The notes: generated from the sequence alone by a model not told the origin. A stretch of 64,000 nt of DNA from Homarus americanus (GCF_018991925.1 NW_024753920.1:62001-126000), one strand, 5' to 3'. Positions 11,526 to 24,671 are shown, counted from the first letter of the stretch. Numbers and translations are program-made.

Positions 11526-12150
11526 GACAAATGTTGCCAACACAAAGTTTGTTTCCCTTGTAAACATCGGCAGAGTTTGTGCTATTGCAGTATATATTGG
11601 CACAAGTTGTATTTATTCAGCAAATAGTGGTCCAGTGTATGTTTCTCTAGTAAATGCTATAATGCCTATCTACCATAATGATCGGCGCAGCAACACAACA
11701 CCACCACCTTCAGGAGTATCGGGAAGTCATAAAGTGAGCTTATCATCACTACCTACGGCGGGTTAGTTATCACGGTAGTGTTATCGCAGGTCTCCAGGAG
11801 GAACTTCACATAAATCTTCACTTCCGACCCCTGGAACTCTCTATTTCAACTTATTACTAAAGTTAAGCTCACAAAAAGCATCGCCGTTTATCTTCCAACA
11901 CACACACACACACGCACCCACCTACTACACACACACACACACACACACACACCAATCAGCTGACATAAACTTACATTCTTCCAACACTAATATATAAGAG
12001 AGAGACATAACCTATACTAGACATCCAACACATCCAACAGATATACCTAAAATATCCAACGTGGCTCCTCCAATATCTCTGAACTAACGAAGCTTATACG
12101 CTCTACCCTCCAGCACCCTAACCAACTAAACTTCCAGAATTCCAGCCATC
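11526..12150. other. No gene seen; short (AC)n at 11897-11952
   Basis: Mixed sequence with an interrupted AC tract. No long frame. Confidence 0.5.
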
Positions 12151-12360
12151 AGGACCTACTCTCATACCAGTCATCAAACCCTACGTTCCAGATCCTACCT
12201 CGTGTATTCCAGTCAATGAACCGCCACCTTCCAGTATTCCAGGCAATAAATTTTATCCTGCAAGACCCTACCTTCCAGTATTCCAGGTACTACGAGACCC
12301 TACCTTCCAGTATTCCAGGCACTAATCCCTTTTCCATCAATATTCTAGTCATCAGACCTC
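12130..12360. repeat. Degenerate ~31-bp repeat
   Basis: CCCTACCTTCCAGTATTCCAGG recurs with ATCAGACC/ACTACGAGA spacers. The resulting frame at 12216-12518 is not called. Confidence 0.6.
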
Positions 12361-12448
12361 GCTCTATCGTGTTCCAACCACCACTAGCTCTTCCCCCTTT
12401 ACTTTACTGTGCCAACCAATCATTCATAACCTCCCTTCTAAACATTCC

Positions 12449-12451
<3 letters not shown>

Positions 12452-12488
<37 letters not shown>

Positions 12489-12500
12489 TCTCTCTCACCC
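12452..12500. repeat. (CT)n microsatellite
   Basis: CT run with one CCC interruption. Confidence 0.9.
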
Positions 12501-12589
12501 AAAATTTCAACCATCTGACCCAACTTGCTCTAACTACTGTACTAGCCGAGTCCGTCCATCCGTTAGCCCAGCTCCACATTACCCTCATC

Positions 12590-12830
12590 CTCCACACCCC
12601 CCTCACTCTCCATATTCCTCTCACCTATCATACCCCCTTACTCTCCACACACTTCACCCCCCCCTCCCCCCTCGACACACCCCTCACCTCCACCCCTTCA
12701 CTCACCCTACACCCCCCCCTCCCCTCGACACACCCCTCACCTCGACACACCCCCTCACCTCCACACACTACCCCCAGTCTCCACACACCCCTCACCCCTC
12801 CACCCCCTCCACTCTCCCTCAGTATTCCAA
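12590..12830. repeat. C-rich degenerate repeat
   Basis: CCCCTCACCTCGACACACC and variants. The minus strand is G-rich and gives artefact Gly/Val frames. Confidence 0.7.
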
Positions 12831-13120
12831 CCATCATGTCCAGTCGTCCCTCTGATGTAAACAGCGTTATGGGGGCGAGACGTCAGTCAAACGGGAGGGT
12901 CCCAAGTTGATTAATGTGCCCACTTCAATTCAATCGCTTGTATACCGGATAGAGCACTCCAAAGGTCAGGGAACACCCACTGCCCCCTCCCTCACCCCAA
13001 TCTCCTCCCCCTCCCTCCATCAACCCCCTCCCTCACCCCCATAGTGCATCTTCACCCTACAAGAGTTGACACAGGAGGTGGGGGAGTGATGCGTCCTTCC
13101 CCAAGATTGAGAAGGTATAA

Positions 13121-13173
13121 ATACATACATACATACATACATACATACATACATACATACATACATACATACA
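13121..13173. repeat. (ATAC)n microsatellite
   Basis: About 13 ATAC units. Confidence 0.95.
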
Positions 13174-13326
13174 TTTATACATAAGCTCTCAATTAGCTTA
13201 GCCATGTCAATATAGTTGTTATTATTCACTCAGTATTTGTATTTTCTCGCTAAATAAACTGTTTCAATATTAACACACACACAGTATATATAAACCAAGG
13301 AGAGGTTGGTGGGAAAAATGAACACA

Positions 13327-13440
13327 AACACATACAGGGAGGGAAAAACACACATACATGGAGGGAAAACACACATACATGGAGGTAAAAACACACATAC
13401 ATGGAGGGAAAACACACATACATGCAGGAAAAATATACAA
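13327..13440. repeat. ~21-bp minisatellite
   Basis: Five variants of ACACACATACATGGAGGGAA. Confidence 0.85.
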
Positions 13441-13649
13441 GTATAGAGGAAAAAACACACAAACAAGGAGACAAACACAGTAAAAACACACACACAGGGA
13501 GGAAATACCATAAAAGGAAAAAAAACACAAAGGGAGGGAAAAAGCAAGGAAAAAAGTGGCACAGGAAGACAAGGGTGAACTCCCATACGGGCCACCATAA
13601 TTACTCTCTCATTCTGTCAATATTAGGGGCTGGCGGGGAGGGGGCAGAG

Positions 13650-13946
13650 AGAAAGAGAGTGTGTCAGGAGGAGAGTGTGTGCCAGTGGACAGAGAGAGTG
13701 CCAGAAGGGAGGAGAGAGTGTGTCAGGAGAGAGTGCCAGGGGACAGAGAGAGTGCCAGGGGACAGAGAGTGACAGAAAGGAGAGTGTCAGGAGAGGAGAG
13801 TGCCAGAAGGACAGAGAGTGCCAGGGGACAGAGAGTGTACCAGGGGACAGAGAGAGAGAGAGTGACAGAAAGGAGAGAGAGTGTCAGGAGAGAGAGAAGG
13901 AGAGAGAGAGTGCAGGGGGAAGAGAGTCCCAAGAGCAGCTAGTTGG

Positions 13947-14007
<61 letters not shown>
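13650..14007. repeat. Purine-rich GAGTGCCAGGGGACAGA array then (CT)n
   Basis: A degenerate array to about 13930, then about 29 CT units at 13949-14007. Several overlapping frames here are artefacts of the repeats. Confidence 0.85.
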
Positions 14008-14010
<3 letters not shown>

Positions 14011-14369
14011 ACTTTACACAATACCCCAAGTTAAACATTGATACCCATGCACTGTGTGTGTTGCCTATAGTTAAATTAACTTTCCAGCTCCTGTAGCTCT
14101 GTTCTGTCTCGTCCTGTTGTTTGTCACATTAATGTTACCATTATCCAGCGCCACTGCACTCACACTACTGCTGCCACTCTCATTACTACTGCTACTACTA
14201 TTGATACTACTACTAATACTATTGCTACTACTACAGACACACAGAGGAACCGACCATCATATGAAAAAAATTAACATTGTTTTCATTTTTTTTAAGCTAT
14301 ATAATGTCGCATAGATTGTCGTTTATCCATTCACTTAAAAAATCTCCCTTTCTTTAACCCCGACCCATC

Positions 14370-14783
14370 TCAGTGTGGCGAGGGGTGGAGGATAGAGGGG
14401 GAGGTAGGGGAAGGGAGGGGGAGGTAGGGGGAGAAGGAGGGGAAGGTAGGAGGGGTTGGGGGGGGTCGGCGGCAACCTGGCGCCCGCATACCACCACTCT
14501 TACAAAATTCGGGTCACAATAAATACCATTTTCTCCGTCCGTCCACCGCTGCTGGTGTTGATGTTATTGTTGGTGCTGGTGATGGTGATGGTGTTGGTGT
14601 TATTGTTGGTGCTGGTGTTGGTGATGGTGTTGGTGATGGTGTTGGTGATGGTGTTGGTGGTATTGTTGGTGTTATTGTTGGCGTTGGTGTTGGTGCTACT
14701 GTTAGTGTTACTGTTGGGGTTCCTGGTTGGTGACTCACTAACTGGAACGAAACCAACTCTTAAAACTACTCACGACACGCACT

Positions 14784-14850
<67 letters not shown>
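14370..14850. repeat. G-rich tract, GGT-type triplet array, (AC)n and (CT)n
   Basis: GGGAGGTAGGGG at 14375-14470; GGTGTTGGTGATGGTG triplets at 14547-14725; AC at 14787-14813; CT at 14815-14846. The 234-codon frame at 14456-15160 arises from these repeats. Confidence 0.85.
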
Positions 14851-14853
<3 letters not shown>

Positions 14854-15660
14854 GTATAGTCACTCCTTTGTCCTCTCCCTAACTCTCTCTTATGTGTCTC
14901 TTTCCTTCCTCCCCGTTTCGTCTTCTTTAACCACCTTTTCTCCGTTTCTCTCTATCTCTTGTCTCATCTTTTCCTTATTCTCTCTCTCTCCGTATCGTCT
15001 CTCACCCTTTTTATATTGTTTTTTCTCTTCACTGTATCACTTATTTCTCTTCTCTACCTCTCTCATTGTATATTCTCTCTTATTATCTCCTAAGGGGTTA
15101 TCTCTACTCTCCTATCTCTCTTCTTCTCTATCTCACATCACCCAGTCTTCTCTCTTTTAATTTACTCTTTCCCTCTGTCCACTTCCATCATCCTCCTTCT
15201 CTCTCTTGTCTCATTATCTCCCTGTTTCTTCCTCTATTCTCTCTCTCCCCTCCTCATCTCCTCTGTACATTACGATTTCTCTCTCTCATCTTCTCCAGTT
15301 GGCTAATCTCTCCTCCTCCTCCCTCTTCCTCCACTTCCATCGTCGTTAGTTCCTCCCCTCTCTATTTTGTCCGATCTTTCCCTCTCTCCATACTGTCTTC
15401 CTTCCCATCATCCTCTACACTTTCCCCGTCCCTCCTTCTCCTGCCTCCCCTCACCTCCTTTCGTCCCCCCCATCATACCTTCCTCTTCTCCGTTCCTCTC
15501 CCCCCTCTCCCTCCCCTCTCACCAGCCGCCCCTCTCACGTGCGCTACTCTCCCTGGAGTCATTTCCTGTGTCCTGAATTTACTTTTTCTTGGTGTATCTT
15601 TTTTCCCCGTGTTTACTTGTGTCCAGTCGAGTCGCAAGTGGCCTGTCACCGCCCATCACC
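14851..15660. repeat. Long pyrimidine-rich tract
   Basis: About 800 bp dominated by C/T on the plus strand (TCTCTCTT, CCTCCTCC). Open frames are Ser/Leu/Pro compositional artefacts. Confidence 0.8.
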
Positions 15661-15666
15661 CTCACG

Positions 15667-16040
15667 TCCACACACACACAGACACGGACTCACCACACCT
15701 ACACAGACACACACGGACTCACCACACCTACACAGACACACACGGACTCACCACACCTACACAGACACACACGGACTCACCACACCTACACAGACACACA
15801 CGGACTCACCACACCTACACAGCACACACGGACTCACCACACCTACACAGACACACACACACAACCTACAGACACACACACTACTCACCACACACACACA
15901 CGGACACCACACCTACACACACACGGACTCACCACACCTACACAGACACACACACACACACAACACCTACACAGACACACACGGACTCACCACACCTACA
16001 CAGACACACACACACACACACACACAACACAACCTACACA
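15667..16040. repeat. 29-bp minisatellite
   Basis: About 11 copies of a 29-bp unit with CGGACTCACCACACCTACAC, degrading into AC repeats. With a unit length not divisible by 3, all three frames read through the same His/Thr pattern. Confidence 0.95.
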
Positions 16041-16419
16041 CTCTCTGTCTCTCTTCACCTACAACTATCACCTCTCCTTACATGTTGTTATTCTCCTCTT
16101 CTCTCTCTTTCTCTTTTATGTCTTATATACGTTCAGTTTCCTCCTTCAATACAGTGCTATACTCCTGCCTCTCCCCAGCTGGTCTATATACTCCTCTCTG
16201 CCTTGGCTATTTTCCTCGCCCCAAACCTTATGCATTTTCCTTCTTTGCAACCCTATGTATAATTTCCTTCCTAACCTTATGTATAATTTCTCTCTTCCCT
16301 CGTGTATATTTCCTTCCATCTATGTATATTTTCTTTTATATATAATTTCCTTACCTCCATGTCAGGTTCCTTCGCTAAAATCATGTATGTTTTCCTTCTC
16401 CCTGTCCTAGCCATTAAAC

Positions 16420-16594
16420 TCCCCTCCCTTAGTCATCAATGATCTTCCTCCCTTGGTCACCATCGATAGCCTCCCTTAGTTACCAGTGGTCACCCTCCCT
16501 TAGTTACTTTTAAACCACTCCCTTTGTCATCCCTGAACCCATCCCTCAGACACCCTATAACCCCTCCCTTAGTCACCCTGAACCTCTCCCTTAC
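16420..16594. repeat. Degenerate ~24-bp repeat
   Basis: Recurring CTCCCTTAGTCACC with variable spacers. Confidence 0.7.
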
Positions 16595-16689
16595 AGGTGT
16601 AGGGTGAGAGGCCTGGAAGGTAGCTGAGGAGGAGGCAGGTGCTCTCAGGTGTCCGTTGAGGCCCCCACAGGACACCACTGTGACGGATC
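16595..16689 (-). CDS. Candidate internal exon
   Basis: On the minus strand the frame reads GSVTVVSCGGLNGHLRAPAS and continues ...FQASHPTP to a GTAAGG donor at 16595/16594. An AG acceptor lies at 16690-16691 but with a poor pyrimidine tract. Third codon positions are mostly C or G, as in the large CDS. The opposite strand also carries acceptor-like signals, so strand and boundaries are tentative. Unrecognised. Confidence 0.25.
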
Positions 16690-16933
16690 CTGTTCTGCCC
16701 TACCCTACACCCTACACTCTCCCTCTCTCACTTCCTCCCTTAACTCTCCCTCCCTCTTGTCTCTTTCTCACTCCCTCACTTGTTCGTCTCCCTTCACTTC
16801 AATATCCTCCCTCACTCAATCTATTTTCTCCCTTTATTTATGTCTCCTCCCTCTCTTTCTATTTCTTCTCTCCTTTATTCTGGTCTCCCTACGTTTCTAT
16901 GTTTATCTCTTTTCACCAGTGTGTGTGGGTGTG

Positions 16934-16934
<1 letters not shown>

Positions 16935-16992
<58 letters not shown>
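16935..16992. repeat. (CT)n microsatellite
   Basis: About 28 CT units. Confidence 0.95.
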
Positions 16993-16994
<2 letters not shown>

Positions 16995-17159
16995 CAAATA
17001 CAATACCAACCAAAGCAGGTAGTAAGCGAGAGAGAGAGAGATTGTACAAAATTCGCCAGTCCTTCCTTCTCTCCCTCTCCTAACCTCCCTCCCTCCCTCA
17101 CCTCCTCTCCTCTCCCTCCTTCACCGTCACAGTTCCTTTCAGCAGCCTCGACTAGACGT

Positions 17160-18400
17160 GCCCATTAAACTAACTTCCTCTCATCACATGAAAACTTTCC
17201 TCCTTGAGAGAATGGAGAGAAAAAAACCTCCCAATTTCCTTATATTCTAATTTCTCAACCTCAGCGATGTCCTCTGTTATTGTCTTTATATTTTTTCCCG
17301 CGTTATTTATTTATTTATTTTTTTTCGATTTGTTTATAATTTTTCAGTCAACTTCTGCAAATTTTCTCCATGGAAATAAATGTTAATATATTTTTATAGT
17401 TTCTTCTAATATATTATAATATTTGTTGATATAAATATTCTTTTGGGCGAGTAAATTCTCAATATTTTCTTATTTTTTCCCTCTAATGCACAGATTACTT
17501 TCTTCTACAAATATTCTTTTCTACACGTGAGTAAATTCTTAGTTTTCTTAATTTGTTTCCCGAGTGAAAATGTTTTTCGTCTATTTTCCTCTGTGCTAAT
17601 TACTTGGCAGTCTAATTACCTATCAAACACGCTCATCATTATCACCTCATATATTATTCAATCATCATATTCTTGTTATTCAATTGGGTAAATTCATCAG
17701 TTATTTCCTCAGTCTAACTAATTATGAAACATGAGCATCACTTTCTGTACCTGTAATTTCTCTAAATAATTAAATAACAATATAGTCATTTTCACTCATA
17801 TTCTACACAAGTTAATTATTCTTACTCACTTTCATTCATATTCTCATTATCAAGTTAGACTTCACTTTTGTTCCTTTATTTAAAACCTTAATTATTTCCT
17901 CTCTTACAGTGTTTTTGTTTTATCTAATTAAGTTCAGTAAAATAAAATATATTTCTATTTCATATTTTCATCAGTTTTTCTTCTAGTGAATAATTCTTTC
18001 ATTGTTCAGTACTAAATATTTTGGCTCTTCATTATCCAACACTTTTACTATTTCTCAAAGTTATCATCTTTTATTCTATTGTCAGTATTTAATTTCCTGT
18101 CGTATTTTATTTTGTCACATTTATTTATTTTGTCATTTTATTTGTCTGTCATTATTATATTTTTCTGTCGTTTTATTTTCTTTAAGTTTTATCATTATTT
18201 TAATTTCCTGTCAATATTATATTTTTATCATTAATTTATTTTCTGTAATTTTATTTTTGTCATATTTTATTTGTCTTTATATTCACTACATTTTATTTGC
18301 TTCTTTGAATTTAATACAACTTGTGGCTGTTTCATTACACCATATCAATGTATCTTTTCCATTAGCTTGTATCCCCTTTCTTGAACTCAGCGTCTTAAGT
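17160..18400. other. AT-rich, T-biased block, no gene seen
   Basis: More than 1.2 kb of T-rich DNA with loose TTTATTTTCTGTCAT repeats (18080-18290). The 134-codon plus frame is Phe/Leu/Ile/Ser by composition. Confidence 0.5.
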
Positions 18401-18401
18401 C

Positions 18402-18472
<71 letters not shown>

Positions 18473-18597
18473 TAAGTGTTCGGCGTCTTTCTTATATTAA
18501 GCTACAATCCACAACATTACCTTTGACAGACAGACAGACAGAGACAGACAGATAGACAGACAGAGACAGACAGACAGGCAGACAGAGACAGACAGGA
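18401..18597. repeat. (AAT)n then (GACA)n
   Basis: About 23 AAT units at 18401-18471 and a GACA/GATA/GGCA tract at 18525-18597. Confidence 0.9.
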
Positions 18598-18739
18598 AAA
18601 TACACGCCATAACATACCGTGCTCTGCGGGCATACAAAAATAACTACAGTATATTTATCTACAAAAGAATTCGTCAAGATAAAATCCTTTCCAGCGAATT
18701 TTCCTGAAGGATCTGAAAGGAATGTGACCAACTGCTAGA

Positions 18740-18990
18740 GTACACGGGAAGGTGGGAGGAGGAGGAGGAAGACAAGGAGAAAGAGGGAGAGGAAGAGGAG
18801 AAAAAAGACGAAAACGAGGAGGAGAAAACGAGAAAGGGGAGATGGAGGAGAAAGGAGAAAAGGGAGGAGGAGGAAGAAGAAAGAGGATATGAGGGGAAGA
18901 GGAGAGAAAGGGGAGGAAGAAGTGGATAAAAAGGAGGAGGAAGAAGAGAAAAGGGAAGAGGAAGAGGAGGAGGAGGCGGTGTTGGCCGGC
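18740..18990. repeat. Polypurine tract
   Basis: About 250 bp of GGAGGAGGAAGA-type sequence. The minus frame is compositional. Confidence 0.8.
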
Positions 18991-19022
18991 AGGAGGGAGC
19001 GCCTGCACGAGCGGTGATGACA

Positions 19023-19111
19023 TTATCTTGACAAGTGAAACATGTGGGGGTCGTGCACTCCTGCCAGCACCATGAGGGAGGTCACCCGGTCATTGATTTC
19101 TATTCCACCCG
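19023..19111 (-). CDS. Candidate 3'-terminal exon
   Basis: Minus strand: the acceptor ...TGTTGCTTATGCCAG is followed by GIEINDRVTSLMVLAGVHD, continuing PHMFHLSR and a TAA stop. The composition resembles a folded protein and is unlike the surrounding purine tracts. There is no clear polyadenylation signal nearby and no family recognised. Confidence 0.2.
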
Positions 19112-19789
19112 CTGGCATAAGCAACAGAAAGGGTCGTGACGAATAAAATAATATTTGCTGGTGTATACATGAACGAGGAAACACGTGTTGAGTGGAAGGA
19201 AAGTATAGGCCCCCCTCTTCTCTTCCTTTCCTTCTTCTTCTCCCTCTTCCTCCACCTTCCCTTTTTTTCCTCCCCTTTTCCATCTCCCTCCCTTTCTCTG
19301 ACCCCTACCTTCTTAATTAACCATCATCTCCATAATACCAAAAGTAAATGTCAAATTACCAAAGCAAGAAGTATGGTCACTGTCAAAATCAATTCACTGA
19401 TAAATGCAAAAGTTTACTACCTTAATATATATACTCCACAAACTCCACATTGATCAATATTTATATGACATGACGTGAAATGTGACAAAAGATGAGTTAC
19501 GGCTTTTTATTGTAATCATAAATAATATATAAGTCTGCATCTTCAGTAACCAAACCAACCAGTTCCGGGCAACGAGGATAGTGGGGTTTTTTTTTTTTTA
19601 TTAAATTATGGTTAACCTGTTACATCATAGGTCACAACAGTGAAGATCAGGTCAAGGGAGAGGAGGAGGGGGTGTCACACTAGAAACCACTAAACGTTGT
19701 ATTATGTCAAAACGTTTTTCCTCGACCATGTTTACATCAAATTATGTTGGGTCAACTTTTTATTATCGCCTCTTTAAGTCACTTCGGGA

Positions 19790-20068
19790 GGCAGAAGCGA
19801 ACAGCCCCGACACAACTGGTGGATACACTAACGACAACAACACAAAGATCTCAAGCCTGGCTACAACTCATAACACACAAATTGATTGCAACAACACTGG
19901 TTCTTGCAACACCTGACTTAATAGCACTACAGATGCCTTTACAACACTGGATGCAACACTACCCCACAGGCATTGCTTCTCGCATAACAAAACACAATAA
20001 CTATGGCAAACAAAACTGGACACAACAAAGGTTCAACTATTATTAGTCACAAAAACCACTGGCTTTAA

Positions 20069-20116
<48 letters not shown>

Positions 20117-20420
20117 CAGTTCAACACAACACTAATTAAAACATTATCAATTCCAGTATCTGCTCACTTCGACACACAACACTTGTAAAAACATTTCTTT
20201 ATTAGTCAGACACAACACAGAAATAAACACTAAACTGGGGTCAAAACACTAGTCATAATACTGGTCTCAACACAACCCAACTCATAACACCACAACACTA
20301 GCTACAACAACCACCATCATAACACACAACAGGCCATAACACTGGCTTTAAACACAAAATTAATCACAACACAACTGGCCACCTCACAATAATAAATCAC
20401 AACACAAGCCAGTAATAATA
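19790..20420. repeat. Decayed CAACACTGG-type repeat and (CT)n
   Basis: Many variants of ACAACACTGG/CATAACAC spaced 15-25 bp, interrupted by (CT)n at 20071-20114. An old array. Confidence 0.6.
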
Positions 20421-20429
20421 ACCAGATCA

Positions 20430-21600
20430 ACAACAGCTACCCGTGTTGGTCACCACTTTATTACACAAATGGTCATCGTTCTATCGCTCTTTTAGCCTTC
20501 CTCCCTCTCCCCCACACACACACAACGTCCACATTTTTCACGTGATACACAAACAGTCTCTCGTTATGTTATTTCCAGAGCGTTTATATACATTTCCACC
20601 GCATTCATATATATTTTCAGTTCACTTATATACATTTCCAGCGCGTTAATGCATTACCTAATTTATCATCCCATTCATATACATTTCTATCAGTTATTTA
20701 TACACATTTCATCGCGTTTACATTACATTTTGCCTGTCTCTATATACATTCCAACGCTAATAATAATATTAACAGTAAAAATAATAACAATAACTCATAA
20801 CAAAATAAGATTAACAAAATAATAACAAAGACGGTAACCAAACACAGTGACACAACGAAAAAATATATAAATGTTATAAATATAATCATGTATCACAGTA
20901 ACACGCCATCTGACCCTAACCAAATAAATATTACACTATTTCTCTAGTCATTATTTTCGAAGTCACCTGAAAAGACGTAATTATTTACCAAAGTAACACC
21001 TAAAATAGAAACGCCTCTCAAGTTAAACCAGAATCTCCAACTACAGTTCAGTGACCACGAAAAAATATCCTTCACACGCGACAAACATCTATCAGCCAGG
21101 TAAGGGGATGATTTAAACACAGGTAAACACAAATAAATAAAACACCTCCCCACATCTCACTACCGCAATATAACACAATAGTCGAGCCATGACAACATAA
21201 CTTTGAGGCAACGTTTTTAACCCCCCCCCCCCCTACACACACACACACACACACACTTGCCAGTCTTTGTAAATTATTTAGCAAAGTACATATGGTATGC
21301 AGAGTGGACACAGGGCACGTCATTTACATTTATATTACAGTTGGGGTCGTTGTTTGAATGTTGCATTTACATACTTCATATTAAAACTGTGTTGCACATT
21401 TACTGTATCTGATAAAGACAACTGAACACATAACTTGTTTCCCTTTCAATGCATCAAATTCTCTTGACAGTAAAAATTGGGCAAACTTTTTTAATCACCA
21501 TTTTATACCTGCACACCACAATGTATCTTTCAACTGATGAACTGTAAACCATTTTCAAAAAAACCTTAATGAAATATCAATCAAACTTCCGACATACACA
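20430..21600. other. AT-rich DNA with loose CATTTATATACATTTC repeats
   Basis: TATATACATTTCCA variants at 20585-20750. C-run plus AC at 21222-21256. No gene seen. Confidence 0.5.
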
Positions 21601-21617
21601 AAAAAAATATTTAAACG

Positions 21618-21790
21618 GTGGAAGGGCGCACGTCACTGGTGGAGCTCCCGGGCACACGGACCAATAGCTGTGCTTCCCGCCACTCCGGCCACCACGCGAA
21701 CACTGGCTTACCTCACGTGACCTCGCTCACCACCGCGTGCTACACCCGACCCACTCGTGCGCGCGCAAACTGGGTCGCTGGTTTGTTTTG
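21618..21790. promoter_or_regulatory. GC/CpG-rich promoter-like island
   Basis: A CpG-rich block is embedded in AT-rich repeats. It holds a CCAAT box at about 21660, GCACGTCACT at about 21631 and a palindromic E-box TCACGTGA at 21713-21720, plus a GCGCGCGC run near 21762. Animal promoters and bHLH-type regulation use such motifs; direction is uncertain. The E-box directly abuts the donor of the minus-strand exon candidate. Confidence 0.3.
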
Positions 21791-21902
21791 GTTCTACTTC
21801 CTCCAAGGTTGTGTCAACACGGATACGCTGACTGGCTTGCATGGTATAATTCATCACCACTCGCCGCACTAACTCGACGAGGAAGAGAGCTTTAGGCTTC
21901 AA
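21712..21902 (-). CDS. Candidate first exon with strong donor in a CpG-rich island
   Basis: A minus-strand frame opens at 21902 (MKPKALFLVELVRR...) and stays open for 63 codons plus 2 nt to GAG/GTAAGC, a strong donor at 21712/21711. The middle reads ASQRIRVDTTLEEVEPKQTS. The island has many CpGs against a depleted background. The C-terminal third is Gly/Arg-rich and may be leader rather than protein. No family recognised. It may be a 5' untranslated exon. Confidence 0.3.
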
Positions 21903-22579
21903 AAATAACCCCCACTATTGTACCACAGTAAACAAGACATTCTGAAAACTTCCTACTTTTACTTTTTTCAACAGGATTATACTGCCGTGCATACAATGGA
22001 ATCAGCAAAAATATATAGTTGTTGTTATTGTTAAGAACGTGAGGGACGGTGTTGACTGGTACATCCTGCAGCTCATAACATAACGGACCCTTCCACCCCG
22101 CTAACCAACCCTCGCTTCGGAAGACAAATGGTCCACCCCCGCCTTCAGGAGCTTCTGCAGCATACAACAAGAAGACAATACTTGGCAGGGTAAAAGTTCA
22201 GAGGAAATTAGCCTCCCCCCCCACTCTCTCTTGTGCATGTTGAACCCGGCTGTCAGCGCCTGGAGGATAATAAAGGCGGTCTTCATTACTCTTGCTGTCC
22301 TCCGAGTTACTTAATACACCTCTCGTACCCCACCAAGAAGCCTATCGCCGCGTCACCACCTTCAAGTTCCTCTACATAATACTTGTTACCGGAGAACGTC
22401 CTAATATATGACTCTTACAACCATCTGTTACCGTGGCCGACCATCTCTTGACATCGAGGACATTCTTACACGAGTCAACCTCACCCACGAGTTGCCATGA
22501 CAGTCAACTCTTACTAGTGGAAGATATCTTGAGGACTTGCCTTTTGACGTCTACCAGAACCACACTTGCGCCACACCAC

Positions 22580-22860
22580 ACCAGCGTCACACTAACATCA
22601 TACCAGCTCACACCACACCAGTATCACACCACCAACACTACACCAACGTCACACCACCAACACTACACCAGCACCACACCACCAACACTACACCAACGTC
22701 ACACCACCAACACTACACCAGCACCACACCACCAACACTACACCAGCACCACACCACCAACACTACACCAACGTCACACCACCAATACTACACCAGCACC
22801 ACACCACCAACACTATACCAACGTCACACCACCAACAGTACACCAACGCCACACTACCTT
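22580..22860. repeat. 25-bp minisatellite
   Basis: About 10 copies of CACCACCAACACTACACCA plus AACGTCA or GCACCAC. The 154- and 139-codon frames are repeat artefacts. Confidence 0.95.
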
Positions 22861-22879
22861 CACATCACCTCGTCTACAG

Positions 22880-24600
22880 ACAACCAGGACCCATTAAAGA
22901 ATATATATTATATCATCTCTTCGGGAGTTTTTAAGCGTAAAATTTTAATTGGGTAAAAATGACATCTAACTTAAGCCGTTTTTCTACTAAATTAGGGTGA
23001 CACCAAGTCCGGGCAAGAAGGGTGTGTAAGAACAGTTACTACGCAAGGGTGTGAACCATTTACTCAAAGGTCGGTGTTCATAGAGCTGACTAACGCACCT
23101 TCACAGGGGAGAGTGACATAGATAAATAGGTAGGCAGACATACAAACAGACACATAAATAAATAGAAAGACAGACAGTGAGTGAGTGAATGAGAATAAAT
23201 CCTAATAATACTCCCCCTTAACCAGCATATAACCCCCACACACATTAACCAATCCCACTCCCCTCATTAAACTCATCACAAGTCATCACCAACACACACA
23301 TTAACCCTCCCTTTAAAACACTTATGATTTTTGTTATGACGAGAACAGGGACGACAGAGAGTGAACCAGGGATGATGAACAATGAAAGGAAGATGAATGA
23401 AGGAGGGGTATAGTGTGCCTCAGTGTATATAGTTGGTGATTAATGATAGCAGCTAGAGAGGAGTTACTAGGCGTTGAGAGAGGGGGGGGTGGGTGTATTG
23501 CAGCGAGGAGATACTATAATGGTTTGGTTTTGGGCGTTGTGTTGAGTCATAAGCCCGCCCGCCCGCCCTTACTGATCTGATTGATGGGTGGTTTTTTCTA
23601 GAGAGGGATATATTTTTTTTTTTACTAGGGTGACTTAACTTCAGGTGTTGAACAAATCCAGGGATTCTTTATGTTGATGAAATTAGTTTATACCTTTTCT
23701 TTTTTTTTATATATGTTTGTATTAAATATTATACATAAAAACAAACAAATGAAATGAAGAAATTGAGTAGACGTTTCATTACAGTATAAGGTGTTTGTTA
23801 ATGATGTTCTTGTAACAGTTAAACACAGTATGTATTTCCTTGCGCTGTTTGAAACTAAATAAATAACAATTGCAAATAAAGATTCAACGAGCAATACAAG
23901 ATATCAAAATAATCCTTGACCTGACTCCTAGATTAATGTTACTAAAATTGTTGGCTCCAGTTACAGTTAATAAACAACAACACAGTGACGAGCATAAACA
24001 CACACCACTTATCGTACCAAATAACGTGAAAAAGTACGACGTTTACAATAGCAATATAATAAAAACATGTACCGGATATCAGAGGCAAAACAAATAATTC
24101 ACAACCAAAACTGAGTCCTCAAATTATACTGTGGGAGTCAAAAACCTATATTCCCGCTGTAGAAACTCGAAAAGGCACTATATATTCTCCTGTTGGCAAA
24201 CCCTGAAGCTTTTCCATGGAAGGACCAGCAGAAATATCCCGGATACAAGATAAAGGCTCACAGTTACCATGACAGGATTTGAACCTACAAAACTTACTGT
24301 AAAACAAGATTCTCTGCTGTCGTATCTCGCGACGATTCTCTCATTCAAAAGACTTAGTAGAATCTGAACCCACTCAACACTTTCCGCCGAGGAAAGAACA
24401 GAAGCACCGCTGTAAGACGCCACGACACCGGGCGGAGAACATATGTTATGCCAAGACCAAATTCCCTCGTTTATAAGCATACGGGTTGGTGGTCTTGACT
24501 CCCCCGACCTGAGTTATGACCCAAAGTTCAGCTCAAGAGGAGGAGGAGGAGAGCCACGAGATAAACGATACGATACACTTGTCTTTGTTAACTACTTTAT
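22880..24600. other. No gene called; AT-rich with tRNA-like B box near 24277
   Basis: GCCCGCCCGCCC at about 23562 and T-runs. A perfect Pol III B box (GGTTCAAATCC) lies on the minus strand at 24287-24277 without an A box. (GA)n at 24633-24669 lies just beyond. Confidence 0.4.
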
Positions 24601-24628
24601 GTACGATCATCCATGTATCTGCTGAGGC

Positions 24629-24671
<43 letters not shown>

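Noticed and set aside
14456..15160. 234-codon frame with Leu/Val repeats
   Set aside because: Translation of GGT-type triplets, AC and CT repeats; not a membrane protein.
15066..16410. Overlapping 398-, 268- and 273-codon frames
   Set aside because: Pyrimidine tract plus a 29-bp repeat that reads open in all three frames.
22433..22956. 154- and 139-codon frames rich in His/Thr
   Set aside because: 25-bp minisatellite open in two frames.
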